Assembly (NCBI GenBank): GCA_024345305.1
Contig: BRON01000015.1
Coordinates: 1,178,001-1,242,000 of the forward strand
Origin: Mrakia gelida
Taxonomy: Eukaryota; Basidiomycota; Tremellomycetes; Cystofilobasidiales; Mrakiaceae
DNA length: 64,000 bases
Direction of reading: 5' to 3'
Shown: piece by piece, positions 42,441-54,203 of the stretch
Layout: every line of letters starts with the position of its first letter
Numbering within the stretch: the stretch's first letter is position 1
Translations under genes and position numbers: made by a program
Notes under the pieces: model-generated
Databases searched by the model: none
Told to the model about the DNA's origin: nothing
Seen by the model: only the letters and a program-made list of their open reading frames with translations

Positions 42441-43433
42441 CTGGTCTCTCAGAAGGTGATCTTTTAGGGGAGTATTGCCAAAACAACGTCGGTCTATACA
42501 GAAAATGATAGTGAAATCGAAAAACAAACATCACATCATGCATCTTCCGCCAACCTTCCACTTCGCTGCTCTTAAGCAACGAGTCCATGCTCCCCGTCTC
42601 CGCCCGCACCTTCAGAACTTCTCTCGTCCACCAGTCGATCAGCTCACGATATCGCTCAGGGTCAAGAGAATGCCGAATCTTTCAGTGCGTCTTTTCGTTG
42701 TCGTCGGCTTTGTCTTCGCTTTCTTTCCCTTCGCTGCCGCCGTCCGCCATGTGCCTCGTCTAACTCCTTTCCCTCCCCCCACCTTTCCTCAATTTTCCTG
42801 TCTTTGCTTCCAACCCTCTCTCAGACGCACTCCTCGGTCACCCATTCTACCCATCGAGCCGACCTCTCGCGAAAAGCCCTCCGACACCTCTCCCGCACCC
42901 TGGTTTTCTTCTCCTCCCACACTCACGTCACTTCTGAATCAATGGAAACGTCACAACAGGGCTCAGTGCGCCTGATCTTGGTTCGTTAAGTTCATCTTCG
43001 ACTCAACTCGTTCTGTTTCGACGCTTCGAGCTGACCCTCCTCTCTTCCCTCCCCTCTTCCACTTTCTGTTTCGCGACTCAGCCATAAGCCTGATACTTCA
43101 TAACCCTAACCCTAACACCTTTTCCAACCTCCTCTGCCTCTCCCAATTCCTCCTCAACCAACGCCCCAAGTTTTTCGGAGAGAACTACCGCGTCCTCGCT
43201 GGCGTCGACCTGATTTCGCACGTACCTCGCACGCCGCCGGTGCTGTTGAGCGGGACGTTGGGGAGTTGGCAGTTGATGGATCCTTGGATGTGTGGGATAT
43301 GGTGACGGAGGAGAGGTTCGCGGCGAGCGCGTGGCAGGCGTGGAGGTTGAGGGGGTGAAGCTGGAGGAGGAGGAGGAGGAACGAGGGGGAGAGGGAAAGG
43401 AGAGCGGCGGGTTGACGGAGATTTCGTTCATAG
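42441..43433. other. Gene remnants of uncertain identity
   Basis: A minus-strand segment near 42530-42670 codes PERYRELIDWWTREVLKV, and a plus-strand segment near 43090-43310 codes SQFLLNQRPKFFGENYRV and LAGVDLISHVPRTPP, which slightly recalls the C-terminal catalytic region of class 3 lipases. Neither can be joined into a complete gene. Confidence 0.25.
43101..43116 (+). repeat. Short interstitial telomere-like repeat
   Basis: TAACCCTAACCCTAAC, 2.7 units of CCCTAA. Confidence 0.65.
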
Positions 43434-43493
43434 GGAGAGGTGGATAATCTTTGGGGATGATTTATGTCTTATTATCAAGACAGAAAGATGTTT

Positions 43494-44420
43494 TCACAGA
43501 GAGAGAGAGAGATCGCGAAAAGAAGAAGCTGACAGGACGAAACACCGACACGTTTCTGCGACACGTTCCTTCGTCCGTCTTTCATTTTGTATTGTTAAAG
43601 AAGAAGAGATCCTGTGTATATACTCAAAACATACTATTGCACCCAACCCAAACATTACGCAAGTGCAAAGACATCTAGATCTACCAGCCCAAAGAATCGA
43701 AAGAGACGACGCGGCCTTCCCTTGGACACATCGTCTTCTTCCAACTTGCAGCTTCCTCTTTGACCCTTCATCCTCCAAGTTCTCAGCCACTTCCTCTCCC
43801 AATGATCTCAACCAACTCGATCCATCACCTCTCCCCCTTCCTCGATCCTCTTTGAATCCAGCCATGTCTTTCTCCTCCTCCTCAACCGCTCGGGCCTCGA
43901 ATATCTCGATCACCGAGGAACTGGGCATTGATTGTCTCGAGCTGCAGAAGAAATGAGAGCGAAGAAGAGAGCCGAGCACGTCAGCATGGCCATTCAGTAG
44001 AGGAAGGAAAGGATGGGGATGGTGCAAAACCTTCACATCGCCCTCGATCCTCCTCAACCATCTCTTTGCAACTATCACGTCCAAAGGCACACCCTCCGTC
44101 CTCACGCGTCCCAGCAATTCTCTAAAGCATTCTAGCATAACTCTCCTCATCTCCTCAAACCCAAAGTATATCTCAACCTCCGGCCTCCCCTCCTCTCCCT
44201 GCACGAGAACATTCCCGCGAAACGTCGCGTCTCAGCTCTTCCTCGTCACCCGGTACCTCTGATTCGGGGTTAGGCCCTCCGTGAGCTCCGGATCGACGAT
44301 CCGAACGGTGCAACGGGTCTGCTTGAAGCTTGCGACCGCGGTTTTGACCTTGAGAGAGCGAAGGTTAGTGTTTTCTGCGATTTGACGGCTGGGAGGGAGG
44401 TTAGGGGGAAAGGGTCTCGG
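43494..44420 (-). CDS. Uncharacterised protein, C-terminal exons
   Basis: Minus-strand coding segment LRSLKVKTAVASFKQTR...LTEGLTPNQRYR joined, across a 51-nt intron candidate (GTGACG...GTGCAG, holding an otherwise in-frame TGA), to GEEGRPEVEIYFGFEEMRRV and RELLGRVRTEGVPLDVIVAK. The frame stays open to 43494, though the last part is low in complexity. Organisation recalls the C-terminal halves of the F-box proteins here, but no F-box was found. Start not located. Confidence 0.3.
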
Positions 44421-44825
44421 CGGGTTGTTAGGGCTGGCTTTTCGTCTTGCTCGAGGACCTCGAGCCGTGCTTGGTCTGCAGGAGGCGACGAGGAAGAAGG
44501 TGGCCAGATACGCAGGACGCGTCGCGGTCCCCTTTGTCCCGCTGGTGGTCTCGATTGGAGGTGGTTTGGAGGATGGGAGGTTGAAGGCAATGAAGGAGTG
44601 GAGGGAGGTGACGAAGGACTCTCAGTGGTCGGAATTGCTTAGTAGAATCTCGGTTACTCTTCTTAGGGCCCGGTCTCACTTTTGGCACTTCTAGTCCTCG
44701 CGTCTTTTGGCTTTCTCTCCTGTTCTACCTTAACTCTCAAGAGCCCTACCCCTGTTTGTTTCTTGCTTTCCTCTCTCTCTCTTTTGCTCTCTGACCTTAC
44801 TGTCTACGTATTGATATGACTATAG

Positions 44826-44841
44826 AACCCTAACCCTAACC
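44826..44841 (+). repeat. Short interstitial telomere-like repeat
   Basis: AACCCTAACCCTAACC, 2.7 units of CCCTAA. Confidence 0.65.
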
Positions 44842-44849
44842 TTCGGCTG

Positions 44850-45139
44850 AAACAGGTGTTGAACCTGGGCTTTTGCTTTCCTCGTCGAAGAAAGAAGATC
44901 TTTCCTTTCTCTCCCCCATCGTTTCCTCAAGGCTCTCTCCCTCCCAGCAGCTCCCTTCCACTCCAGTTGTGCTCCTTCCTTTATCTCCTACTACTTCAAG
45001 ATATCTTGAACTGCTTGAAGTGGAGGGCGGTGGGTTTCGCTCTCGCTTTCTGAAAGAAAGAGACGAGCTCGTCCAGATTATTTCCAACGAGCTCCATCGG
45101 GATCGTAAGGGGTTGAAATGTTCGTATTCTCTAGTTTGA
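44850..45139 (+). CDS. Possible exon of an unknown protein
   Basis: A plus-strand open segment codes TSRYLELLEVEGGGFRSRFL and KERDELVQIISNELHRD, amphipathic and protein-like, ending at 45139. The opposite strand is also open but less convincing. No start or domain identified. Confidence 0.25.
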
Positions 45140-45455
45140 GCAGATCGGAGAGTCGTGGGAACGTCTAGACCTTTCAGTGCAACTTTTCTTGAGCAAACAT
45201 TCAGGCGCGTTGCGGTGTTCCGACTTTACCCTTTCCTTTCCTTCTGGATTCGAGAACGTGTTCCACGCCTCCGATATCGAACCCGATTTCGTCAGTCACC
45301 CCCTCACTTTAAAAATAACTCAACTCAGATTCCAGCGAATGGGAGGATCTCCCTTTGATGGTTGACCGGTTTGACCGCCTCCCCCTCCTCGCTCGTCCTC
45401 CACTTCTTCTCCTCCTCCAACCTCAACAGTCTCGCCCCTTGAATTCCTTAGTTCC

Positions 45456-47869
45456 ATGCTTCTTCCCTCCTTCCTTCTCTCGATCCTGGCCTCAGCCGCT
45501 CTAGCGGCAGCTCAGACCACTGGGGACTCCTTCTGCACCTCGGTGAGTCATTCTCTAAGGTTGAAGAGAGGTTGTCGTTGTTCGATCATAGTCGCCTGCT
45601 TTCTTGTTTCTCGAAGCTCACAGAGCCCGTCCTGCCTTTCTCTTTCCTTTTTCACGCTCTTCTGGTGGACAGTCCGTCTGCGTCTCCGCTGTGAAAAGCG
45701 CATCCAACGTTACTTGTGGGCCTACCTCGCCGGCTTCGCTCTAGAGAAGAGGACGACGAAGATGAAGAACTCATTCGGGGAAGAGAGGGCGAGACAGCGA
45801 GACAAGGCAACGCGTTCATAGTCGAATTGACGCTGAAATCCATCTTTTTGGCGACTAGACACCCTTTCAAGAGCTCCCAAGAGCCAGAAGTCCCGCCCTG
45901 GATTTGGTTGGATTTCCATAGGGTGAGCCGATGAGCCGGAAACGAGAGAGCTCGGAGGGACGTCGAGGCTGGTGCTGAACCTTCGTTCGTTCTTCTTCTT
46001 TCCTCTGAAACGTTTCAGATTTGGACACACCATGTCGAACTCTCAGAGTAAGTACATAATTGACAGAGGTGATGAGGAGAAGGGGGACGGGAGCCTTTGA
46101 GGAGAGGAGGGAAGAGGAGGGACGGGCGACGCGAAGAAGGTCGAAGAGCTCGTTTGTGCCATGACGTCCTCCCGATATCTGAAGCTGACATGGTCCTTCT
46201 AACTTTCACGCTCAGTGATCATCGCTGTACGTGCATCTTCCTTACCTTTCTCCTTCAAACCCTCCCAAAGCGACGACCTGACGAACCGTGAACCGCGGTT
46301 TGCGTCCTTTCCCTTTTCCCCTTCTTTGTGACGAATCCCTCAGTGGCCCAACTCGGACAACTCCATTACCTTATCCCAGAGATCATCCAAGGGTCAGGTT
46401 GAGCCTACCATCGCCTCCTCGCCTGTCTCCATCGCTACTCTTGACAAGCGTCGATCTCTCGTCAACTCCTCCTCCTCAACCATCACCTTCTCGCTTACCG
46501 ACACCTCTGCTGCGGCTGTTATTCCGATCATCTGGGCTTATGTGAGTATCCTCTATCCCAAGCTCAAAAGCAACACAACGTTCATGAAGAATGCTCTCGC
46601 AACTGACTCGCTTTCCGTCCTTCCATTCTTTTTCGATCGGAGCAGGGCGATACCAGCCCGTCGTCATCTTCAGCATCGGCAAGCGTCCTCCAGCATCGGG
46701 ACTTTGGAGCTTCTTCTCTTGATCTCACGAAGGCTCTGGGAGCGGGAGCCGGCACGGGAGCGGGAACGGCGACGCGTACGTACTCAGATCTCAGTTGTCG
46801 ACCGCGAACAACGATCTCACTTCTGTCTTTTTACGCTCTCCTTTAGCAATATCTCAAACGTCTTCCTCGGCGCCGTATACTCAGTTCCAAAAGGTGCTCA
46901 TCGCTCACGTGGCTGTCGGTGGGATTGGAGCCATGGTTTTCGTTAGTTCGATCCGTTGACTCGAACTCCTGGAGGCGAAGTCCAAATGAACGAGCTGATC
47001 AGCTTTTCTCTTCTAGATTCCTCTCGGCATACTCATCGCTCGACTTCTCCGAATCATTTGGCCTCGCTGGATCTTCACTCACTGGGTCATCCACGTAGTT
47101 ACCTCTCTTCCTGCTATCAGCGTCGCGTTCGGTTTGGCAATCTGGGTTCGTCCTTCTCTCTCTTCGACGCGTTCGGTCACTTGCCTCGAAACCCGCCTTG
47201 CTCACATGCCTCCACCCCTTTTCAGGCTACCGATACCACCTTCGGACCTGGAGCAGATCACTTCTTCTCAGGTCACCGCAAGCTGGGGCTGGGTCTTCTC
47301 GTTCTCATGTGGATTCAGGTCATCTTCGGATCCGCCGTTCGTCTCCTCATCTTCTCTCTCGGTGTGTGATATCCTTCGACGCTTCAGTTCAACTCACTCT
47401 TCACCTTTTCCGTTCTCCAGATACACTGGATTCCAGCCTCTCACCGATCCAGACCTGTCTTCAAGGGAAAATCCATCCAGAACATCCTTCATCCGCTTTT
47501 GGGCGTCATCATTCTGGTGGTGGGATGGGCAACGTGCTGGTCTGGATTCGATGAGTGGGAGCAGTGGTCTAGGCTGGGAGAAATGCCTAAGAGTGTGAAG
47601 ATTGCTTGGGGAGTTTTACTTTTGGTGAATCGACGGCCTCCCTTGTTCTCCGTCGGCGCCTTCTCTCCTTTCTTCATTACTTTTACCCACTCTCTCCTTG
47701 AAGAGCTAACATTTGTCTTCTTTCCCACTTTGTACAGGTCTTCGGCCTTGCCTACGTCGGCGGCCTCGCTCTCCTTCCTCGTCAGTTCAATCCTCGACTG
47801 GTCGACCGACGCGATACCAAGGAAGAATACCCCCTCCGCGAGCGAGAAGGATTCTCTTCTGCTCCTTGA
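45456..47869 (+). CDS. DOMON-cytochrome b561 membrane protein
   Basis: About twelve exons. Secure ones: 45456-45542, 46019-46047, 46216-46226 (11 nt), 46344-46541, 46646-46775, 46847-46941, 47017-47145, 47226-47363, 47421-47624, 47738-47869. The joins between 45673 and 45922 are uncertain. The protein has a signal peptide (MLLPSFLLSILASAALAAAQ), a DOMON heme-binding domain (GFGWISIGFGHTMSNSQMIIAWPNSD; long beta/Ser-rich part), then five or six membrane helices of cytochrome b561 type with His in AHVAVGGIGAMVF, THWVIHV, FSGHRKLGLG and ILHPLLGVI, matching the four heme ligands of the family. Members pass electrons across membranes, often as ferric reductases. The tail is short and charged (GGLALLPRQFNP...SSAP). 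Confidence 0.8.
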
Positions 47870-48447
47870 TACCACTCGACAACCCTTTGTACCCCTAGTC
47901 TACAACCTTGCAAACTATCTTCTCTTCGCGACCCAGGACGCTTCACTCTTCTCCGTCGATTTAAACTCGTCCGTCCTTTCGATTTTTCCCGCTGCAAAGT
48001 AGCTAGCTATCCAGAGACTATGCAGGTATGTAGCAGGCATCTACGAGAGTATGCTCGAACCAGTTTCTTCTCTTTTCTCGGCGGAGCTTCTCGAGAGCAC
48101 AGATGGAACGCGCGCGTTTGCATAGACTTGATCATCTTCCACTCCAGCTGCAGCCACGAGGAGGGAGTTGGGTGAACGAGATTAAGTCCATGGAAAGAAG
48201 AAGAAGAATAAGAATGAGGAGAGAGGGATTCTTACGAAAGGAGAGTGCGTGGAAGACGAAAAGCTCGGCGAGTCGAGAGAATGCCTTGGAGGAAGGGAGG
48301 AAGGGAGATCGACCCTCTGCCTTCCCTTCTTCCTCGTCGACTTCCACCACCAAAGATCGTCCCTTTTTCCTTCGAGATCAGCTCTCATCTCGATCTCATC
48401 AGCATCTACCTCCCTTGCAGTGTCTCACCAACACTCGTCCCTCAAAA
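47870..48447. other. Intergenic stretch
   Basis: Holds the downstream region of the cytochrome b561 gene and the leader of the next putative gene. ORFs are short and low in complexity. Confidence 0.4.
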
Positions 48448-49912
48448 ATGGTCGAGGAAGAAGCAGCATCGTCCGAAGCAGAGCTCAGCAGCTCTCTCCC
48501 TTCTCCTCCTCCTCCTCCTTCTGCATCTCCCTCTCTTCTCTCGTCGCCATAAGCCCCGCTGCTCAAGGTAGGGGCATACACCCTTCTCCAACCTTTGAGA
48601 GAACATCGATGCTCATGATCTAACATCTTCCTTCTTTCGCCACAGATCGATCCACCTGAGGCTCTCCTCTTCTCCACCTCCTCTCCTCCTCCTCCCATCC
48701 ATCTCTCGCTTCCGACAGACCAAAACCCTTTCGACGCATCTTCCCTCCTACCTCGACAGGGGCTGCAAGCCGATCCATCCTTCTCGAACTCGACTCTCGA
48801 CGGTCCTGAGGGAGCTGCTCCTCTGCCCTCTTGCCGACAAGACCAGGGACGAGAAAACCGAAGTTGAGCGACAGCCACCTTCGCAGCAGTCTCTCGATGT
48901 ACAGGTGGAGGTTGAAGTCGACTCGGGTGGGAGTGAGGAGGGAGGGAAGGAGGAGGAGGAGGTGGAAGGGATGGAGAAAGAGCGAGAGCCGGCTTCGCTC
49001 GTGTATTCGTCGATGTTCACTGTGAGCCATTTTTCTCCTAATCACCTTCCCATCGCCTTTCCTCTTTGCTTGATTCAAGCTGACCATCGCCTGCTTCTAT
49101 GGCTTCAGTCCTCCCAACTTCCTCAAGACTCGACCTCTCAAAGTCCCTCCCCTTCCTCTCCCAAGGCGACGGTTCAGCACGAGAGCGGACCTTGCAGATA
49201 TGTCAACGACTCACCGTCCAACAACGTACGTCCTTCTCTATTTCCCCGTGTTTGAAACTTCCCCCTGTGCCCGACTGACTTCGACGCTTCTCGCTCCCTT
49301 TCTCCTTTCCTTCGCTTCAAACAGTTGCAGCCTCTTCCTTCGAGTCTCGCGAGCAGCATTTCGGATCTAAGAGCATGTTCAGCTCCTCCCTTCAAAGAAG
49401 GTGAGTCCAACCCAACTCGGCTTCTTCTCCTCTCCCTTTTCTGCGTCGTGACTGATCTCTTTCTCTATTTTTCTTTAGTTTCTTTCGGACGAGCAGAACC
49501 TCTACGATCTCCTCTTCCCCGTCCGTTCTCGTCCCTTCCTACGGTATCCGAGCCGAACACAGCTGGATCTAGCGTCGAGGATCCAGTCGAGGACGCGTCG
49601 TCGATGAGGGACGAGAACGAGGAGGAGCAGGTTCGTTCGAACTCTCACAGAGTAGAGAGCCTTCTCCGAACAGTAGCTGATCTTCTCTTCTTGGTCCGAC
49701 AGGGCGCTCAAGGCTCTCAGGAAGATCAGTCGGCATCGCAGCTTCCCTCGGTCGAGGAAGAGGACGCATACATCGACGCGACCTCTTCCCGAAGAGGTCC
49801 TCTCGAAGTCGAGCCCATGGAGAAATTCGACGAAAATCCGGAAGAGTACCGAGATGTCGAAGAAGATGAGGAAGATCCAGAGGACCTCGACGTGACGGTG
49901 GATGATTTTTAG
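48448..49912 (+). CDS. Acidic, low-complexity protein, unknown
   Basis: ATG 48448 starts MVEEEAASSEAELSSSLPSP. Later segments with introns between them include DPPEALLFSTSSPPPPIHLS, VQVEVEVDSGGSEEGGKEEE (ending at a GTGAGC donor near 49021) and a final open frame to 49912 with SHRVESLLRTVADLLFLV and a very acidic tail (YRDVEEDEEDPEDLDVTVDDF minus the last residue group). The last ~100 residues are the most reliable. Exon phases could not all be reconciled; more than one frame looks coding around 48660-48860 and 49490-49600. Confidence 0.35.
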
Positions 49913-50141
49913 GGTAATGAGCTCGTTGTCGCTGGACGAGATCCCAGCAACGAAGAACAGCGAAGCGTATCGTATACCTCGCTCATCACTCTCTTGCTCG
50001 CTTATCTCGACCTTTGCAATCCTTGTACCACCTTATATATCTTTCCTCATACTTCTTTTGCTTGCCTCGTTCTCTTTCCTTTTGTACTCGCTCGAATCTC
50101 AAGCTTCCACAGGAGCTTTGGTTGCTCTTCCTCCTCCAACT

Positions 50142-50387
50142 ATGGACCGAAGACGCGTCCTTCGTCTTCACCTCTTCACCCTCCTCGATCTAACCCACAA
50201 CAACGCATCCCAGTTCCTCGCACTCGCTCAGCAGTATCTGGTCACACCGTTGGGAATGGGTTTGATGTAAGATGGCTCGATCTTCTGGGTTGTAGGATCA
50301 GAGAGGCAGAAGCAGGAGGTGGAGGAGGCGGTCGGACTGTTGCCTGAGCGGAAGAGGGGTGTCTTTGCGGTGGAGTTGGAGGTATAG
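50142..50387 (+). pseudogene. Short ORF with one in-frame stop
   Basis: MDRRRVLRLHLFTLLDLTHN... reaches LGMGLM, then TAA at 50268-50270, then the same frame continues DGSIFWVVGSERQKQEVEEA to a TAG at 50385-50387. Both sides look like protein. GTAAGA across the stop could instead be an intron donor; if so the downstream similarity to coding sequence would be accidental. Confidence 0.3.
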
Positions 50388-51470
50388 CGCATTCTAGCTA
50401 GTTCCAGATCTGCCCTCTGCGTTGATAACATCTGTTTCAACGTCTTCGGCGGTAGGGACGAGCGACCAGACTGTATGTTCGAGAAGAGAAAGACGAGGGA
50501 TATGGAGGAAGGAGGGCAGGAATTGATGGTGGGAAGGCGGCGAAGGAAGGAATCGAACGAGGGGAAGTTGAGCTCGAAGGAGAAAACGTACGCTTCGCTT
50601 GTCGTTGTTGATGATGGGGCAGTAGTGGTAGTTTCAAGTCAAATGGCAGTATCGCATACCGACCTTTTCCGAACTGTCTCTTGAAGGTAAGAAGAAGGTT
50701 GAGTGAGCTCGAGCTCGAAGGGAGGTGGGGGGAAGGAAAGAAGGGTCAAATCTCGTCGTCCTCCTCGTTCCTTTGTCGTGTCTTCTCGTCTCAATTGAAG
50801 ATCAACGTCGGCAACTCCGCCACTGGGGCTCAAAAGTTTCTCGACATCGGTCAGTAATCTAGCATTTTAGCGACCTACGAAGGGCATGTGAAGATTTGCG
50901 TATCTCTTTCTTTCTTTTCTACAGTATAAAAGGTCTTTGAGCTCGCTCCTCTCGTTTCTACTCTCGCTAGCTCTCTCTCTCCGCACACTGCCTTATTCCC
51001 TTAACCTTTTCACTTCCCTCTCCTCCGTTCTTACTCTCGTCTACATCTTGACCACCAAGCTAGCGTCTTACGAGTTCTTGTTCGTTCATCTTCTACTCTC
51101 CTTCTCTTCATCAGGCGTGCACTTATATTCTCTCCCTATACTTCTACAGCTTTCTCTCTCCAGGTTAGCTCGATACATTGTCTACATCTTGATCACCAAG
51201 CTAGCGTCTCACGAGTTCCTCTTTCTCTCTCCAGATCGAACCACACGCTAGACCTTACATCTTTATACGATCTTTGCTTACGCATCGTCATTTCTAGTAT
51301 AAAGACCCTTCGTTATCCTTTGATTTAGTTGATACGTAACTTGCACAGCCCCAACTTCCATTACATAGATGGAAGAAAGGAGAAGCGAAGACGGTCGTAA
51401 ATGAGGGCAAGGTGAAACGAGCAATGATCGAGATGTAAGAGAGAAAGCAAGCGGCGTCTCCCTCCGCGAC
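50388..51470. other. Region without a supported gene; contains a short direct repeat
   Basis: A minus-strand open segment near 50400-50640 codes SLLEHTVWSLVPTAEDVETD but cannot be completed. A sequence around CTACATCTTGACCACCAAGCTAGCG (51042-51066, followed by TCTTACGAGTTC) is repeated with two changes at 51181-51219. Confidence 0.35.
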
Positions 51471-53345
51471 TTAGGCTCCTATGAGGCGAACAAGACCGAA
51501 GGCAGCTCCAGCTGGACAGATGAAGAAAAAGGAAGAGGTCAGCTCGACGAAAGGAGGAACTGAACGCGTTGCGAAAAATCGAGAATGGCACATTTGACTC
51601 ACCAGCAAGACCTCCCACAAGCATAGTAGAGATAGCTCCCCAAGCATAACCTTTCCATCCTCCAGCAGCTCCAGAAAAATGGGTCTTGGCGACGCCGAAA
51701 AGCAGGAGGATGAAGAGTGTGACGCCCGTCGACCAGATGAGCGCGGTATTGATGCTGTTGTGAATAATGAAGTAGGGAATCAAGGGGCACAGACCACCAC
51801 TGGAGTGGGAAAAAAAGTGATGGTAGAGTCAGCTAAGAAAATAGTAACGAAAACAGGGTAAGTAGACGAAGAGCGACGCGAACAGAAGGTAAGAGAATCC
51901 GATTGTGAAGGCTGAGATGTAGAGTCGAGACTGAGGGACTTCCTCTGTAGTGGTAGCGAAGGAAGAGCTGATTAATCAGCTACACTTTTAAAGGAAGGAA
52001 ACCAAGAGCAAAGAGGAGCTCACCGAGGTTTTCTCCCTTCATTAAAAACCCAGTGATTCCGGCATTGTTTGACAACGACGTTCCTGCTCCCGTCTCCTCC
52101 TTCGCAATCCTTCCGAACCTTATCTTCCACCACCTCGACGGCCGATGAGTCTCGTTCCAAGAGTCCGCTTGGGCGGTCTCAACCTTCCTCAAGTTCTCAG
52201 TGATGAGTCGCGACAAGGGTTCCTCGACACCAACGGGTCCAAGAACGCCATGGATGGCTCGTTCCATTTCTCCGTTGCAGGATCGCAAGACTCGATCATG
52301 AGTCTGTTTTCGAAGGTAGTGGAAGCTGGAAAATGACGAATAGAGGTTCAGTCAGCTCGAATGCGAAGAGGTAGCGAAAAGAGGGATCGGAGGGGCGACG
52401 AACTGGTCGAGCTCTGCTTTCGAAGCGAGAAATCCTCCAACTCCCATGGAAATGGCTCCCTGGAAGAACGAGGTTTCACAAGTCAGTCTGGGAGAGTAGA
52501 TGGCCTCAAGGAGAGGACCCGTATAACTCACAGCAACCAACTCAGCGACCCCTCCGAGAACAACGATTCGAGTCTGTCCCAATCCCGAGAGGCCTGAGAA
52601 AACGAAACTTCACAACGTCAGCTACAACAAGTAGTATCCAGAACAGTAAAAGTAAGATTACTGACCAGCAGTCTAGTTGTTCCAGTATTAAAAAAGAAGG
52701 GGGAAAAAGGAGCGTCAGCAAAAGAAGGTCGACCCGCGTTGCGCGAATCGAAAGCTCATCGATCGAAGAAAGCTTGACTTACCAAAGCGAAAGGGACCGT
52801 CAATCCGTCACTCAACCCAATAACGATATCCCTGATGATCGCAGGGCTTATAAGAGTTCGTTCATCGGATCCTTTCGAATCACGACAGCAGGTACCTCTG
52901 CGAAGATGAAGAAAAGAAACGAAGGGAGGGTAGAGGTAAGCGTCGACAAGAAAACGGCCGCGGTGTCTCGCGCTATCGCCGTCATCTTCCTTCTCAGCCT
53001 TCTCTGAGATTCAAGTAGGAGATAGAAAGAGACTTACCCAGGGGCAGCTTCACACTTGGTTTCGAACGAGAGGTCGTTGCCGATCTCGTTGGCGAGGAGG
53101 GCGGGGGGGGGCGAGGGGAGTTGGACCGGCCCTGTGTGCTTGCCAAAGAGAGACGACCAGTGAGAGATGGTCAGCTTAACATATGTACGTTCAGGAGCGA
53201 GCTCAGAGTTAAGCACAGAGGTGGACCACTTACAGAGAGAGTTGATCGTGTTCGCCTTCTCGTGTCTGGAAGGAAGAGGCTGAGCATCATTGGAGGCGAG
53301 CGCGAGAAAATCAAGCTTCGAAGATGGAAGGTTTGGGGTAGACAT
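51471..53345 (-). CDS. CCC1: CCC1/VIT-family vacuolar iron-manganese transporter
   Basis: Ten exons on the minus strand: 53234-53345, 53038-53131, 52783-52846, 52666-52672 (7 nt), 52532-52593, 52404-52459, 52024-52325, 51884-51944, 51603-51799, 51471-51511; phases match throughout, 331 residues. The protein has the family hallmarks: RDIVIGLSDGLTVPFALTAGLSGLGQTRIVVLGG, AELVAGAISMGVGGFLASKAELD, a cytosolic loop HYLRKQTHDRVLRSC..., then EEVPQSRLYISAFTIGFSYLLGGLCPLIPYF and GGWKGYAWGAISTM. Five membrane helices are expected. Family members move Fe2+ and Mn2+ from cytosol into vacuoles for detoxification. The N-terminal ~70 residues are variable. Two introns have GTTCGY donors. Confidence 0.88.
52666..52672 (-). 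other. 7-nt micro-exon of the CCC1-like gene
   Basis: ACTGCTG between a CTAG acceptor and a GTCAGT donor on the minus strand. It restores the conserved VPFAL-TAG-LSGLG reading. Without it the flanking exons do not join in frame. Confidence 0.75.
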
Positions 53346-54203
53346 TTGAGGATGAGGTCCCGTTGTCGTAGATGTGGTGTGGAAGAAAGAAGGGGGAAGC
53401 TCGAAAGGATCGTGGGAGGGTGGAAGATGAGAGGGAGGATGCGAGGGGCAGACACGCGCTTTATTTGGGACCTATTCAAATACTTTGTGATCTTCTCGGA
53501 CCCGTCTGGGAATTCGAGCAGCGAATGAGAAGACGTTCTTTAGAAACAGAGACTGCGCCCCCTTCGGGAGCAGATCTCTCGGGTGATTTTCCGAGGAGGA
53601 CGTGATGACCGTGGTTTGGGGGAGGAGATGAAATTCGAAAAGTGTTGTTGGGCGATTCACTCTCCCTTACTCTTTCTCTTTCTTTTCCCTACTTCCTTCT
53701 CACCGCTGATAGTCTTTTGTTCATACCTACATCTTTTGCCTTTGCCCTTTCGTTCATATCCTTCCCCTCTTATCGTTTCAGACTTCACAGTCTTTTATTC
53801 TCACTTCCCTTTGATCTCTTCGCCTCCCTCAAATGCATTCTCCCACGTTCTACCGAGATCCATATCCAAAGACAGTGTACATCTGAAGTGGTTGGGAGGT
53901 GAAAGAGAGGACGAACAGGGTGAACTGAGGTCAAAGTAGCGCCTTCCCCGAAGAGATCGTCCTCCTCTTCGGCATCTTTCTCAGACTTGTTTCTCGACCT
54001 CGTAGGTCTTCTTGCTTACCCTGTGAAGTTCATCTCTTCGTGGAGATTATTTTCAGACAGAGGTCCCGGCGTCGGGAATTGTCGATCCCCGCCATTGGCC
54101 CTCCTCACCTCGTTTGGTTTTCGCCCCACTTCGATTCGCACCCCAACCATCATTCCTCCTCCTTCTACCTCACACGCACACGCACGTTGCTGCCCTTCTT
54201 AAG
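53346..54203. other. Divergent intergenic region
   Basis: Lies between the 5' ends of the minus-strand CCC1-like gene and the plus-strand FAD enzyme gene, so it should hold both promoters. Pyrimidine-rich tracts at 53660-53830. No gene seen. Confidence 0.45.

Noticed and set aside
43090..43310. Class 3 lipase gene
   Set aside because: Only a weak resemblance of about 25 residues (LAGVDLISHVPRTPP); no GHSLG nucleophile motif or upstream exons were found.
44240..44250. In-frame TGA in the minus-strand gene near 44240 as another stop-interrupted frame
   Set aside because: A 51-nt intron with GTGACG and GTGCAG ends removes it and keeps the frame, so it is not counted with the other interrupted genes.
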